A DNA stretch of 64,000 nucleotides from Neptuniibacter sp. CAU 1671 (GCF_029222905.1 NZ_JARHUE010000001.1:620001-684000), one strand, 5' to 3'; positions 52,927 to 62,003 are shown, counted from the stretch's first letter. Notes: generated by a model not told the origin, from the letters alone. A program made the numbers and translations.

Positions 52927-52950
52927 AAACACAGCCTGACATGCTATAGA
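52927..52950 (+). promoter_or_regulatory. Possible extended -10 promoter of the rhodanese gene
   Basis: TGCTATAGA at 52942-52950 fits an extended -10. The -35 region is poor. It lies 30 bases before the start codon at 52980. Confidence 0.3.
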
Positions 52951-52979
52951 TGGAGCCAAACCACCCTTGGGGAAGCCCG

Positions 52980-53387
52980 ATGATAAAAACACTCAAAACC
53001 AGTGCAGCCGAGCTGGTTGCAGCGGCTAAAAAAGAGATAACAGAATATCTGGCCGTCGAAACCATTCCCTTGTTAGAGGATGATTCAGTGGTGATTGTCG
53101 ATCTGAGGGATGTGCGGGAACGTGAACGCAGTGGTTTTATTCCCGGCAGCTTTCACTGCCCAAGGGGTATGGCAGAGTTCTGGGTGGACCCGCAGAGCCC
53201 CTACTACAAACCGATCTTCGGCGAAGATCGGCAGTTTATCTTTCATTGTGCCTCGGGCTGGCGATCAGCCCTGACGGTTAAGACACTGCAGGATATGGGG
53301 ATGCAGAACATCGCCCATATCAGTGATGGTTTTACCGGCTGGCAGGCGGCTGATGGGCCGGTTGAGCACTATCAGTCAAAGAACTGA
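52980..53387 (+). CDS. Rhodanese-like sulfurtransferase domain protein
   Basis: A 135-residue single-domain rhodanese. An N-terminal helix (LVAAAKKEITEYLAVETIPL), then VVIVDLRDVRERERSGFIPG and active-site loop HCASGWRSALT with the catalytic Cys. The longer loop and the conserved HCPRGMAEFWVDP segment set it apart from GlpE. The start at 52980 has GGGGAAG four bases upstream; residues upstream of it are not family-like. Divergent from urtA; no functional link to urea is evident. Confidence 0.92.
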   Translation: MIKTLKTSAAELVAAAKKEITEYLAVETIPLLEDDSVVIVDLRDVRERERSGFIPGSFHCPRGMAEFWVDPQSPYYKPIFGEDRQFIFHCASGWRSALTVKTLQDMGMQNIAHISDGFTGWQAADGPVEHYQSKN

Positions 53388-53419
53388 AAAAGCTCTCAGT
53401 CGCCTGCGCTTAATAAAAC

Positions 53420-54346
53420 TCAGAGCTCACGCATAATGGCGCGGACTTTTTCCAGATAAACTGATTCCGGCAAGGTACCGTTGTCATAGAGTGCCTGCAG
53501 TTTTTTCAGGCGACTCTCAAGATCACCGCTGGCAGCTGGTGCGGCTGCAACCGGTTGCTGAGCCTGCTCCAGTTTACGAATGCGCTCTTCTAGCACGTCA
53601 TTGCTCGCTTCCTGCTGCTCTTCCGTCAGGTATTTTTTATCCAGCCGCTCTACCTGCTGGGTGCTGACGGCATACTCGTAGGACTGGCTCATATCGACCG
53701 ACAGCCAGTCGCTGCGCCCGTTAACGGCTTCAGCACCGTCAAACAGGGGTAAGGTCCACTCATGGGCAGTCGCCTGTTGCAGGTTGCCGGTATTCAGACC
53801 ATTACGCAGAATCTCGGCTTTGGTGGCATTTTTGCCATAGGTACCGGTCACACCAGAGCGAAGTTGCTTAAGCTGCACATCCACATGCATCTCGCCAAGC
53901 AATAAATAGAACCGATTATCGCGCACGTAAGCGGTACCGCTCACAGACAGGCGCTGACGGCCAATGTAGGAGGGACGGAAATCCGATATGGTAAACACAA
54001 CTGCTTCATCGGTTTTCGCCTGCTGCAGAGCCTGGTTCACTTTATGCGCCAGCAGATCGATTTCGCGGTCTGTAAAAACACGCTGACGGCGAACCACTTC
54101 ATCAGCCAGTAGTGATTCACTGGGATTGTATTGGCTGTTTTCAACCTGCACCTGACTCAGCAGGCGGGCCAGTGAATCAACCGGAACTGTTTGCGGATGG
54201 CTGAAGGCACTCTGACCTGAGACGTCACGCAGAGCGATATAGTCCGCCTGTTTTTGCCAGAGAATATTGAGATCTGCTCTAGCGCCGATCGAAACCAGCA
54301 TCAGCAACGGAATTAAACCCAGAACATGGAGAGTTGAATAACGCAC
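53420..54346 (-). CDS. Unrecognised exported protein with C-terminal SHOCT-like segment
   Basis: A 308-residue protein with a signal peptide (VLGLIPLLMLVSIGARA) and a soluble mature region. A beta-rich part has VVFTISDFRPSYIGRQRLSVSG and YLLLGEMHVDVQLKQL; the C-terminus holds a Glu/Gln coiled coil (NDVLEERIRKLEQ), an Ala/Pro linker and a final SRLKKLQALYDNGTLPESVY, which resembles SHOCT oligomerisation segments. I do not recognise the main domain. Monocistronic, convergent with the rhodanese gene, which ends 32 bases away. Confidence 0.75.
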   Translation of the reverse strand: MRYSTLHVLGLIPLLMLVSIGARADLNILWQKQADYIALRDVSGQSAFSHPQTVPVDSLARLLSQVQVENSQYNPSESLLADEVVRRQRVFTDREIDLLAHKVNQALQQAKTDEAVVFTISDFRPSYIGRQRLSVSGTAYVRDNRFYLLLGEMHVDVQLKQLRSGVTGTYGKNATKAEILRNGLNTGNLQQATAHEWTLPLFDGAEAVNGRSDWLSVDMSQSYEYAVSTQQVERLDKKYLTEEQQEASNDVLEERIRKLEQAQQPVAAAPAASGDLESRLKKLQALYDNGTLPESVYLEKVRAIMREL

Positions 54347-54523
54347 AGTGGCATTCCTTCTTATTGTTTTATGAATAACGAAGGAGACACAGCAAGAAAT
54401 AGGCCTGTTTTACCATGGATTTTGGGGTGCAAAATCAGGCCTTATCGCAGGATTTTATAGAAATAGGCAAATTGACTGCGACACTCTGTCTCAATCGCTG
54501 CACCAGTTCGTCAAACAACAGGG

Positions 54524-55438
54524 TCACACTTCGGTCGCCGCCATCAGCCGCAGGGCAATACCCGCAGCGGCAGTACGGTTCTCGACACCCAGTTTGGGAA
54601 ACACCTGTTCCAGATGTTTATTCACTGTGCGCGGACTCATATCCAGTATCTCACCAATTTCCCGGTTGGTTTTGCCGTTGGCGATCCAGTAAAGCACTTC
54701 TGATTCGCGCTCGGTCAGCGACAGTTGCTGTTTCAGCATTGCAGCGCCGGATAGACGTTCACCGTCCAGCAGTTTCAGCAAAGCGGTATCTTCCTGAAAC
54801 CCCAGATACTTAACCGACAGAGCATACTCGAGACCCGCCAGTGCCAGAGCATCACCCACCGCAGGAGACAGTGCCAGCCACTGCGCCACCTGAGCCGAAA
54901 ACTGCTGCTCCAGCCAGGGCTGTTCTGCCTTGGCCCGACCAAACAGAGCCCGGGTTTGCGGCGTCGCCCAGACCAGCACCCCTTCCCCTGTAACCGTCAG
55001 CAGATGCTGACCCGTACTGTCGAGGGCGGACTGGGCACTGGAAGTCAGGCGGGCATTGCTCAGGTGCACCCGCATCCGGGCCAGCAACTCATCGGGGCGG
55101 ATCGGTTTGGTCAGATAATCCACCCCACCGCACTCCAGTCCACGCACAATGTCCTGGGTATCGGTCAGGCCGGTCATAAAGATCACCGGAATAGACGCCA
55201 GATTACTGTCAGCCTTAAGCCGCTGACAGGTTTCAAAGCCGTCCATATTGGGCATGATGGCGTCCAGCAGAATGATGTCGGGCCGAATCTGCCGGGCGAT
55301 GGTCAGGGCCTGTTTTCCCTCCAGCGCCACCAGTACATCCATACCGGCCTGTTCCAGCGCATCATTGATCAGACTCAGCGCGTCCGGGGAATCATCCACC
55401 ACCAGCACAATATCAGGGCCTGTATGCGCTCCGTTCAC
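54524..55438 (-). CDS. Response regulator with LuxR-type DNA-binding domain
   Basis: A 304-residue protein: N-terminal receiver (about 9-128) with phospho-acceptor Asp59 in IILLDAIMPN and Lys in LTKPIRPDE; a middle PAS-like region of about 90 residues (LTVTGEGVLVWATPQTRALF); C-terminal LuxR HTH (LTERESEVLYWIANGKTNRE, MSPRTVNKHLEQVF). It begins four bases inside the end of the NCS1-fused kinase, so the two are an obvious phosphorelay pair. The targets are unknown; the urea operon is a candidate because of proximity and substrate theme. Confidence 0.93.
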   Translation of the reverse strand: MNGAHTGPDIVLVVDDSPDALSLINDALEQAGMDVLVALEGKQALTIARQIRPDIILLDAIMPNMDGFETCQRLKADSNLASIPVIFMTGLTDTQDIVRGLECGGVDYLTKPIRPDELLARMRVHLSNARLTSSAQSALDSTGQHLLTVTGEGVLVWATPQTRALFGRAKAEQPWLEQQFSAQVAQWLALSPAVGDALALAGLEYALSVKYLGFQEDTALLKLLDGERLSGAAMLKQQLSLTERESEVLYWIANGKTNREIGEILDMSPRTVNKHLEQVFPKLGVENRTAAAGIALRLMAATEV

Positions 55439-58400
55439 TGTTCAATCTCCAACCGTTCTGCCAGTTGCGCCAGCTGAAAGCCACGCACCATCTGTTGTAC
55501 CTGGGTTAAGGTGTTCTCCGGGAGCAGGCTTTCTGCTTCCAGTTGAACCAGCACCTGTTTCACGCCCTTACTATACCCCATCCGGGCACAGGTCCTTAGC
55601 TCCTGAATCAATGGATGATCCGGAACAGAGATTGGCCCGGTAGCCGAATGCACCACAGGCAGGGGTTTGTGTTCCGGTTGCCGATAGGTCCACTCCAGTT
55701 TGAGATGCTGCGCCAGACTCTCAAGCAGATTCCGGTTGCTGATCGGTTTGACCAGATAAGCATCGTAGGCCGCCTTTTCATCCGGTTCACGCTGATGCTC
55801 CTGGGCATCGGCAGAAAGCATCACAATGGGGGCAGAACAGCCCTTCTGGCGCAGCTTTTGCGCCAATTGCAGACCGCTGATACCGGGCATGGACACATCC
55901 AGTAAAAACAGGTCAGGCTGACACTGATCCAGTTGCGCCAGACAGCTTTCTGCATCCATCGCTTCGACGACTCTGAAACCCAGCGGCGCCAGCAGGTCCG
56001 CCAGCATACCCCGCAGTACCGGGTCATCATCTACCAGCATCAGGCAACGTTCATAGCCCATATAGCCGACAATCGGCAGGCTCTCATCCGTATCAACCTC
56101 AGACTGTACCCAGGGCAGCATTAAGCGGACCCTGAAACAACTGCCGCGCCCGGGTTCACTTTCCACTTCAAGATCGCCACCAATAATATCGGTCAGCAGC
56201 TTAACAATGGTCAGCCCTAATCCAGTGCCGGGCAGATTACGGGTGGAGTGATTACGTACCCGCTCAAATGGTTCAAAAATACGCTGCAACTGATCCGGTG
56301 GAATACCACTACCGGTATCTTTCACAATCAGTTCTGCCACCTGATTGCGATACCCAACCGAAAACGTCACCTGACCCGAGGCGGTGTACTTCACTGCATT
56401 GGAGAGCAGGTTGATCAGAATCTGGCGCAGGCGTTTTTCGTCGGTCATGACAAACTGAGGCAGGGTATTTTTGATCTGATACTCAAAGCCGATCCCCTTC
56501 TCCTGCGCCTGCATGCTGAACATATTCACCAGCTGCTGCAGCAGCTCCGGCAGCGCTACCCGGCTGCGGTACAGCTCCAGACGACCGGCTTCGATTTTGG
56601 AAACATCCAGCAGACCTTCAATCAGATCCGTCAGATACTGGCCGCTGCGGTGGATTACCTCCAGACCATGCCGATGCCGGTCGGGTGTTTCAGTATGTTC
56701 TGACAACAGTTGGGCATAACCCAGAATCGACTGCAGCGGCGTGCGTAACTCATGGCTGATCCCGGTGAGATACCGGCTTTTCGCCGCATTCGCCCGCTCT
56801 GCCAGCTCTTTGGCCTGTTGCAGTTCGCGGTCGGTTTTTTCATGGGCCTCGATCTCCAGCATCAGCTTGCGGGTCTGCCGGTTAGACTCTTTCTGTGCCA
56901 CCACCCGGCTCTCATGGGCCAGCAGGAACAGCCAGGCGATCACACCCGATGCGATCAGCAGGGTAAAAAACAGCGTCCAGAGCGTGTCCTGCAACAGCAG
57001 TTGTTCACTGGGGCTTTCAGGTTGCATCTGGCGGTAGATCACCGCCAGCAACGCCGCATTCAGCAAGTTAACCGACAGCAGTACCGCGATAAAACGGCCC
57101 ATCCGAGAACTGAACAGACGAACCACACGGCTGGGCAGAAACAGCCGCAGAAACGCCGTAATCTGTTGTGACAGGCGACCATGGGGTTTACAGCTGTCGA
57201 GACAGCGCACATCCAGTGAACAGCAGAGTGAACAGATCGGCTCGGCGTAGGCGGGACAATAACTCATATCCTCCGGCTCGAACGGGTTTTCACAGATCAC
57301 ACAACTGACCGTGCCACGACGGCCACCCTCCCGTGCCAGAATATAGGGTTCCAGCTCAACCGAGGGTCGGGCCAGATAAAAACGCCCGCCAGTGATCCAG
57401 GCAATCAGCGGCACCGCAATAAAACAGGTTGCCAGACTGACAAAGTGACAGAGGTTTTTGGCCACCTCACCAAACATGCCCAGATAACAGACCATGCCCA
57501 GCACTGTGGCCAGAATCATCGAGCCAGTGCCCACCGGATTAATATCAAACAGGTGGCCACGCTTGAATTCAACGTAGGAGGGGCTGAGTCCCAGCGGTTT
57601 GTTGATCATCAGGTCCGCTGAGAGCGACGCCAGCCAACTGACCGCCACAATCGCAAACACACTGAGGATCGCTTCCAGCACCTGATAGATGCCCAGCTCC
57701 ATCAGAATCAGCGCCAGCGCAACATTAAACACCAGCCAGACCACCCGCCCCGGGTGGCTGTGGGTCAGCCGCGAAAAGAAGTTCGACCAGGCAATGGAGC
57801 CAGCATAGGCGTTGGTCACGTTGATTTTCATCTGCGAGATAATCACCATCAGTGCCGCCAGCACCAGCGAGATCGAGGGTGACTGGGTCAGATAGGTGAA
57901 TACCGCCTGATACATGTAGGTTGGGTCTGTGGCCTGAACCAGCGCTTCACCCCGGGTGATCGCCAGATAGGCCAGAAACGAACCCAGCAACATTTTGATA
58001 ACGCCAATAAAGATCCAGCCAGGACCGGCCAGGGTCAGCCAGAACCACCAGCGTTTTTTATTCTGCGCGGTTTTTTCCGGCATAAAACGCAGATAATCCA
58101 CCTGCTCACCAATCTGCGCTACCAGGGCAAAAAATACAGAGGCCGCTGCCCCAAACAGCAGAATATCAAAACCCGTGGTACCCGCCTGTGAAGGTGGTAC
58201 ATACTGGGTCCAGCCCTCAATTTGCTGATACTCGTGCACCACCACCACACCCAGCGCCGTACACTGCAGCAATACCCAGAGAGTTTGTGTGCCAAGCTGG
58301 AAACGACTGATGGCTTTGATGCCATGGGTCACTATCGGGATCACCGCCACAGCGCAGATCACATAACCGATACTCAACGGAATACCAAACAGCGCATTCA

Positions 58401-58821
58401 GTGCTGAGGCGAGAATCGCCGCCTCGATGGCAAAAAAGATAAAGGTAAAAGAAGCGTAAATCAGTGAGGTGATGGTTGAGCCAAGATAACCAAACCCGGC
58501 GCCACGGGTCAGCAGGTCAATATCAAGGCCATGTTTGGCAGAATAATAGGCGATTGGCAGACCGGTAATAAAAAACACCAGCGATACCGCCAGCATCGCG
58601 GCCACCGTATTGGTAAAGCCGTAACTCAGGGTCACTGCCGCGGCAATCCCCTCCAGAGCGAGAAACGCAGTCGCACCCAGGGCAGTTTTGGCAACCCGCT
58701 CGATGCTCATATTACGGCCGTTTTTAGCCGTAAAACGCAGGGCGTAATCTTCCAGCGTCTGGTTGGCGACCCATTTGTTGTACTGGCGTCGTACCTTGAA
58801 AATTTTCTGTGCTGCTGGCAT
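55435..58821 (-). CDS. NCS1-transporter-fused hybrid sensor histidine kinase
   Basis: An 1128-residue fusion. Residues about 25-500 form a complete NCS1 (cytosine/purine/allantoin permease) membrane domain of about 12 TM segments (NMSIERVAKTALGATAFLAL, GFGYLGSTITSLIYAS). Residues about 505-550 hold a Cys-rich cluster of ten Cys (CVICENPF, CPAYAEPICSLCCSLD, CLDSC). Two more TMs follow (about 575-650), then DHp (GISHELRTPLQ near 689), HATPase (NLLSNAVKYTAS, GTGLGLTIVK) and a receiver (LFLLDVSMPG near 975) with a C-terminal helical tail. This is analogous to the SSS-fused CbrA kinase, in which a transporter serves as sensor. It is coupled to the LuxR-type regulator at 54524-55438. Confidence 0.94.
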   Translation of the reverse strand: MPAAQKIFKVRRQYNKWVANQTLEDYALRFTAKNGRNMSIERVAKTALGATAFLALEGIAAAVTLSYGFTNTVAAMLAVSLVFFITGLPIAYYSAKHGLDIDLLTRGAGFGYLGSTITSLIYASFTFIFFAIEAAILASALNALFGIPLSIGYVICAVAVIPIVTHGIKAISRFQLGTQTLWVLLQCTALGVVVVHEYQQIEGWTQYVPPSQAGTTGFDILLFGAAASVFFALVAQIGEQVDYLRFMPEKTAQNKKRWWFWLTLAGPGWIFIGVIKMLLGSFLAYLAITRGEALVQATDPTYMYQAVFTYLTQSPSISLVLAALMVIISQMKINVTNAYAGSIAWSNFFSRLTHSHPGRVVWLVFNVALALILMELGIYQVLEAILSVFAIVAVSWLASLSADLMINKPLGLSPSYVEFKRGHLFDINPVGTGSMILATVLGMVCYLGMFGEVAKNLCHFVSLATCFIAVPLIAWITGGRFYLARPSVELEPYILAREGGRRGTVSCVICENPFEPEDMSYCPAYAEPICSLCCSLDVRCLDSCKPHGRLSQQITAFLRLFLPSRVVRLFSSRMGRFIAVLLSVNLLNAALLAVIYRQMQPESPSEQLLLQDTLWTLFFTLLIASGVIAWLFLLAHESRVVAQKESNRQTRKLMLEIEAHEKTDRELQQAKELAERANAAKSRYLTGISHELRTPLQSILGYAQLLSEHTETPDRHRHGLEVIHRSGQYLTDLIEGLLDVSKIEAGRLELYRSRVALPELLQQLVNMFSMQAQEKGIGFEYQIKNTLPQFVMTDEKRLRQILINLLSNAVKYTASGQVTFSVGYRNQVAELIVKDTGSGIPPDQLQRIFEPFERVRNHSTRNLPGTGLGLTIVKLLTDIIGGDLEVESEPGRGSCFRVRLMLPWVQSEVDTDESLPIVGYMGYERCLMLVDDDPVLRGMLADLLAPLGFRVVEAMDAESCLAQLDQCQPDLFLLDVSMPGISGLQLAQKLRQKGCSAPIVMLSADAQEHQREPDEKAAYDAYLVKPISNRNLLESLAQHLKLEWTYRQPEHKPLPVVHSATGPISVPDHPLIQELRTCARMGYSKGVKQVLVQLEAESLLPENTLTQVQQMVRGFQLAQLAERLEIEQ

Positions 58822-58910
58822 GCCCTTGTCCCGTCAAGCTCAGGGATTAGCATACTGGAATTTTGCGCGGGAAACAGTCTGCAATCAGACCGTGGGAACA
58901 GGAGAAACAG

Positions 58911-58946
58911 ACAAAAAAATTGGGCAACGTGTTGTCACGTTGCCCA
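58911..58946 (-). terminator. Rho-independent terminator of the PepSY-cytochrome b561 unit
   Basis: On the minus strand TGGGCAACGTG (58946-58936), loop ACAA, CACGTTGCCCA (58931-58921), then TTTTTTT: an 11-bp perfect stem 30 bases after the cytochrome stop codon. Confidence 0.9.
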
Positions 58947-58976
58947 CCGAAGTTAAGGGGGGGATGGAGAAAAACC

Positions 58977-59561
58977 TCAATGATTGAACGTATGAGTTTC
59001 GTCCATCGGATTAGTTCCGCCCTTAACCAGATTTTTTTCATTTTTTTCGCAACGACGCCCCGTCCACATCTGCCGAATCAGATTGCTGGGACCCAGCAGA
59101 CTGAACAACAGCACCGCGGCCACATGCATGAAGACCAGCATCAGTGTGGCATTGGCGAAAAATTCATGGATCTCTTCCAGCCATGATTCGCCCCAGAACA
59201 TATCTGTCGTGGTCAGCCATCCGGTGAGTCCAACCAGCAACAAACCGCTCATCAGGGCGATAATCATCAGGCCACCCAAAGCGCTGTGGCCATCATGTTT
59301 TTTGATCTCTCCGTGGGCGAGTTCGCCCAGGTGTGCTTTTACAGCTGCCTTGCGCGGAAAGAAATCACTAAAACGTGCATTTCTGGGTCCGATAAACCCC
59401 CAGCAGACTCGCACCAGCAGCGCAGCCAGAATGTAATACCCTATCCATTCATGCAGGGTTTCACCCTCTTCAGCCAGGGTAAAATTCAACAGAAACCCTG
59501 CTGCCACACTCCAGTGAAAGATTCTTATCAGTGGGTCCCAGATTCTAGGCTGCGTCTGCAT
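58977..59561 (-). CDS. Cytochrome b561/HupC-type membrane cytochrome
   Basis: A 194-residue four-TM haem b protein. Motifs: IRIFHWSVAAGFLLNF with the first axial His, ETLHEWIGYYILAALLVRVCWGFIG (second His and the typical WGFIG), GHSALGGLMIIALMSGLL and LHP-like IHEFFANATLMLVFMHVAAVLL. Family members shuttle electrons between quinone and periplasmic redox partners. It follows the PepSY gene by 11 bases and has its own terminator. The C-terminus is a charged tail ending ETHTFNH. Confidence 0.9.
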   Translation of the reverse strand: MQTQPRIWDPLIRIFHWSVAAGFLLNFTLAEEGETLHEWIGYYILAALLVRVCWGFIGPRNARFSDFFPRKAAVKAHLGELAHGEIKKHDGHSALGGLMIIALMSGLLLVGLTGWLTTTDMFWGESWLEEIHEFFANATLMLVFMHVAAVLLFSLLGPSNLIRQMWTGRRCEKNEKNLVKGGTNPMDETHTFNH

Positions 59562-59572
59562 AGCAAAACCTC

Positions 59573-59848
59573 TCAGTCTTCCATTTTAGCTTTGACGACT
59601 TCACCGGTTTCCGGGTGGAAGTAAATCTCTACACGACGCTGTTCCTGATCGTAGCCATAGATTTCATAGCAGCCACCGGAGGTGACCTTGAATTTTTTGA
59701 TGCTATAGCCCTGATCCAGAATCTGCTGTTGCATGGTGTCTTCAGGGATCCAGTTGGTTTTGTCACCATCGGTACATTTTGGGCCGGCCAATGCAGTGCC
59801 GGCAGCAGTCATCATTACGGTGGCAATCATAAGAGATTTCATTGTCAT
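59573..59848 (-). CDS. Small secreted PepSY-domain protein
   Basis: A 91-residue periplasmic protein: signal peptide (MIATVMMTAAGTALA), then a single PepSY module WIPEDTMQQQILDQGYSIKK, GCYEIYGYDQEQRRVEIYFH and PETGEVVKAKMED. AAGGAG lies three bases before the ATG at 59848 and nine before a second ATG at 59842, so either start is possible. Two Cys (CTDGDKTN and GGCYEIYG) could form a disulphide. PepSY/b561 pairs often belong to envelope redox or ferric-reductase systems. A PmrA-like box lies 43 bases upstream of 59848. Confidence 0.87.
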   Translation of the reverse strand: MTMKSLMIATVMMTAAGTALAGPKCTDGDKTNWIPEDTMQQQILDQGYSIKKFKVTSGGCYEIYGYDQEQRRVEIYFHPETGEVVKAKMED

Positions 59849-59890
59849 AAGCTCCTTGTGTTACTGACCTGATCAGTATGCAAATCGAAG

Positions 59891-59907
59891 CTTAAAGTAA
59901 TCTTAGG
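59891..59907 (-). promoter_or_regulatory. PmrA/QseB-like box upstream of the PepSY-cytochrome b561 unit
   Basis: On the minus strand CCTAAG-ATTAC-TTTAAG: one deviation from YTTAAK-N5-YTTAAK. Same orientation and same 43-base distance to the start codon (59848) as the box at 41395-41411. The neighbouring regulator at 61326-61985 is the likely binder. Confidence 0.5.
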
Positions 59908-59961
59908 AAGTTGCAGTTTTGCTACGTCGCGCTGAAAGTGAACCGCTACCTTCAGGCAATG

Positions 59962-61329
59962 CTAACGCGGCCAATCCACCGTCACGGTCAGTCCGCCTCC
60001 CGGCGTGTCCGAAAGCACGAGTCTGGCACCCTGCAATTGCGCCACCAGAGACACAATCGACAGCCCCAGCCCGGCACCTTTACCATCTGATTTATCCAGA
60101 CGATAAAACCGTTCAAATACCGCCTCACGTGCTGTCGCCGGAATGCCGGGGCCATGATCAACAATCTGCAGTTGCACCGCTTCAGGCAGCGACATAAGAC
60201 TGACGTTGACCAGGGTACCTGCCGGACTGTAACGGATGGCATTCTCAACCAGATTGCGCACCAGCATGGCGGACAGCGTAGGATCAATATCAACCGTCGG
60301 GACCGGTTGCTCCGACAGGGCCAGCTCCACCTGAGCCGCATCCGCCAGCGGTATCAGATCAGCCATTACCTCACCGCAGAGCTCATGCAGATCGGCTGGC
60401 TGGCGTTGTAACTGATACTCTTTGGGTTCAAGGCGGCTCAGAGCAAGCAGCTGTGTAACCAGTCGCTCCATCCGCTCCACAGCCTGCAGCAGTGCGTCTG
60501 ACAGCTCAGGTCTGAGGTCACCCGTTTCCAGGTGGACACGCAGTGCTGCCAGCGGGGTACGCAACTCATGCGCCGCATCATCGGTAAACCGTTTTTCACG
60601 TTCCAGTCCGGCCTGCAGTCGCACAAACAAGTGATTTACGGCTTCAACCATCCGCTTCAGTTCATCCGGCAGATTCTGATCAGGCAGCGGCTCCAGATCA
60701 TTGCTGCCACGGCTATCCAACTGCCGGGTAATGGCACGTAAAGGTCCAAGTCCCCACTGAATCACTAACGCTATCAGCACAACCAGAACCGGCAGCGTTA
60801 ACAGCAGGGGAAGAATCAGTTTACCGGTTATCTGGCCGGTTAACTCCTCACGCACCACATTGTTCTGGCCGGTGCGAATCCACACCCCATGATCAGGGTC
60901 ATACAGGGTATAGACCCGCCAGAGCCGCCCTTCGAGTTCCAGCAGATCGAAACCGGCTTGAGTCGGCATGTGCGCTTTAAAGTGTTCAGGGACGTTGAGC
61001 AGTAATGTGCCGTTATCCAGCCAGGCCTCAAAGGCAATTTTGCTTTCGTAGGGGTGTCCGGGATTCAGTTGGGCGGCATCAGGAAAATCCCAATGACCCG
61101 CTTCACTGTTGAGTTGCTGCAGGGATTCGCGCAGCTCCTCTATCGTTTCACGTTCCTGATGATCCACCACCAGCCCGTGAAAAAAACGGGCCGACTGCAC
61201 CAGCGACGCATCAAACAGCTCCTCGACCTCATGGGAGCTGTGCCAGGAGGTCCACAGACTGGAAATCGCACTGCTGAGTACCAGCATCAGGAGAGTGCCG
61301 ATGATGAGAAAGGTACGTATTGACCTCAT
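59962..61329 (-). CDS. Sensor histidine kinase, PmrB/QseC-like
   Basis: A 455-residue kinase: TM1 (about 7-25), periplasmic region of about 130 residues, TM2 (about 172-195), HAMP-like linker, DHp AAHELRTPLAA (near H254), HATPase N-box NLVENAIRYSPAGT, G1 IVDHGPGIPA, and GAGLGLSIVSLV. Similar in architecture to the kinase at 34995-36404, a likely old duplication. Overlaps its regulator by four bases. Located 113 bases before the PepSY gene. Confidence 0.93.
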   Translation of the reverse strand: MRSIRTFLIIGTLLMLVLSSAISSLWTSWHSSHEVEELFDASLVQSARFFHGLVVDHQERETIEELRESLQQLNSEAGHWDFPDAAQLNPGHPYESKIAFEAWLDNGTLLLNVPEHFKAHMPTQAGFDLLELEGRLWRVYTLYDPDHGVWIRTGQNNVVREELTGQITGKLILPLLLTLPVLVVLIALVIQWGLGPLRAITRQLDSRGSNDLEPLPDQNLPDELKRMVEAVNHLFVRLQAGLEREKRFTDDAAHELRTPLAALRVHLETGDLRPELSDALLQAVERMERLVTQLLALSRLEPKEYQLQRQPADLHELCGEVMADLIPLADAAQVELALSEQPVPTVDIDPTLSAMLVRNLVENAIRYSPAGTLVNVSLMSLPEAVQLQIVDHGPGIPATAREAVFERFYRLDKSDGKGAGLGLSIVSLVAQLQGARLVLSDTPGGGLTVTVDWPR

Positions 61330-61985
61330 GCTGGCTTTTCCACCCGATAACCAACGCCCCGGATGGTTCTGATCAGGTCATGGCCGCACTTTTTACGCAA
61401 ATTATGAATATGCACCTCAAGCGCGTTACTTTCCGGATCGTCTTCACCATAGAGTTGTTCTTCCAGCCGGCGGCGGGTCAGCACCTCACCCGGACGCTCC
61501 AGCAGTAAGGTCAGCAGATCAAATTCCCGTTTGCTTAAGGACACCGGGAGCTGGTCAATAAAAGCCTCGCGAGCCCTGAGGTCAAGCCGGATATTTCTGA
61601 ACTCAATAGATTCATCCTGACGACCGATGGAGCGCCGGTATAACGCCCGGATTCTGGCTTCCAGTTCCGCCAGAGAGAAGGGTTTGACCAGATAGTCATC
61701 CGCGCCGCTGTCCAGACCCGCAATACGATCTTCAACGCTATCACGTGCAGTCAGCAGCAAAACCGGTATCGGGTGCTGTGCCTGCCGTAGCCGTCGCAGC
61801 ACTGAAAGTCCATCAAGTTTAGGCAGGTTGATATCAAGGATAATCAGGTCCGGGGACAGATCGGCATGTGCCGCCAGTGCGGCTTCACCGTCCGTCACCC
61901 AGTCAACCTGATAACCTTTATCACGCAGACCCAGTTGAATCCCCTGCCCCAGCAGGTTGTCATCCTCGACCAACAACAGCTGCAT
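61326..61985 (-). CDS. OmpR-family response regulator, PmrA/QseB-like
   Basis: A 219-residue regulator with receiver (Asp51 in LIILDINLPK, Lys in LVKPFSLAE) and winged-helix output (SKREFDLLTLLLERPGEVLT, IRTIRGVGYRVEK). Start ATG 61985 is preceded by only 18 bases after the lipoprotein stop, so it may be co-transcribed with the upstream genes as well as driven from its own promoter. Proposed to act on the box at 59891-59907. Confidence 0.94.
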   Translation of the reverse strand: MQLLLVEDDNLLGQGIQLGLRDKGYQVDWVTDGEAALAAHADLSPDLIILDINLPKLDGLSVLRRLRQAQHPIPVLLLTARDSVEDRIAGLDSGADDYLVKPFSLAELEARIRALYRRSIGRQDESIEFRNIRLDLRAREAFIDQLPVSLSKREFDLLTLLLERPGEVLTRRRLEEQLYGEDDPESNALEVHIHNLRKKCGHDLIRTIRGVGYRVEKPA

Positions 61986-62003
61986 AGAATGCGTCCAGCC
62001 TGA

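Noticed and set aside
53390-53425. AGCTCT/AGAGCT inverted repeat between the rhodanese and the next gene as terminator
   Set aside because: Six-base stem with a loop of about 25 bases and no T-run.
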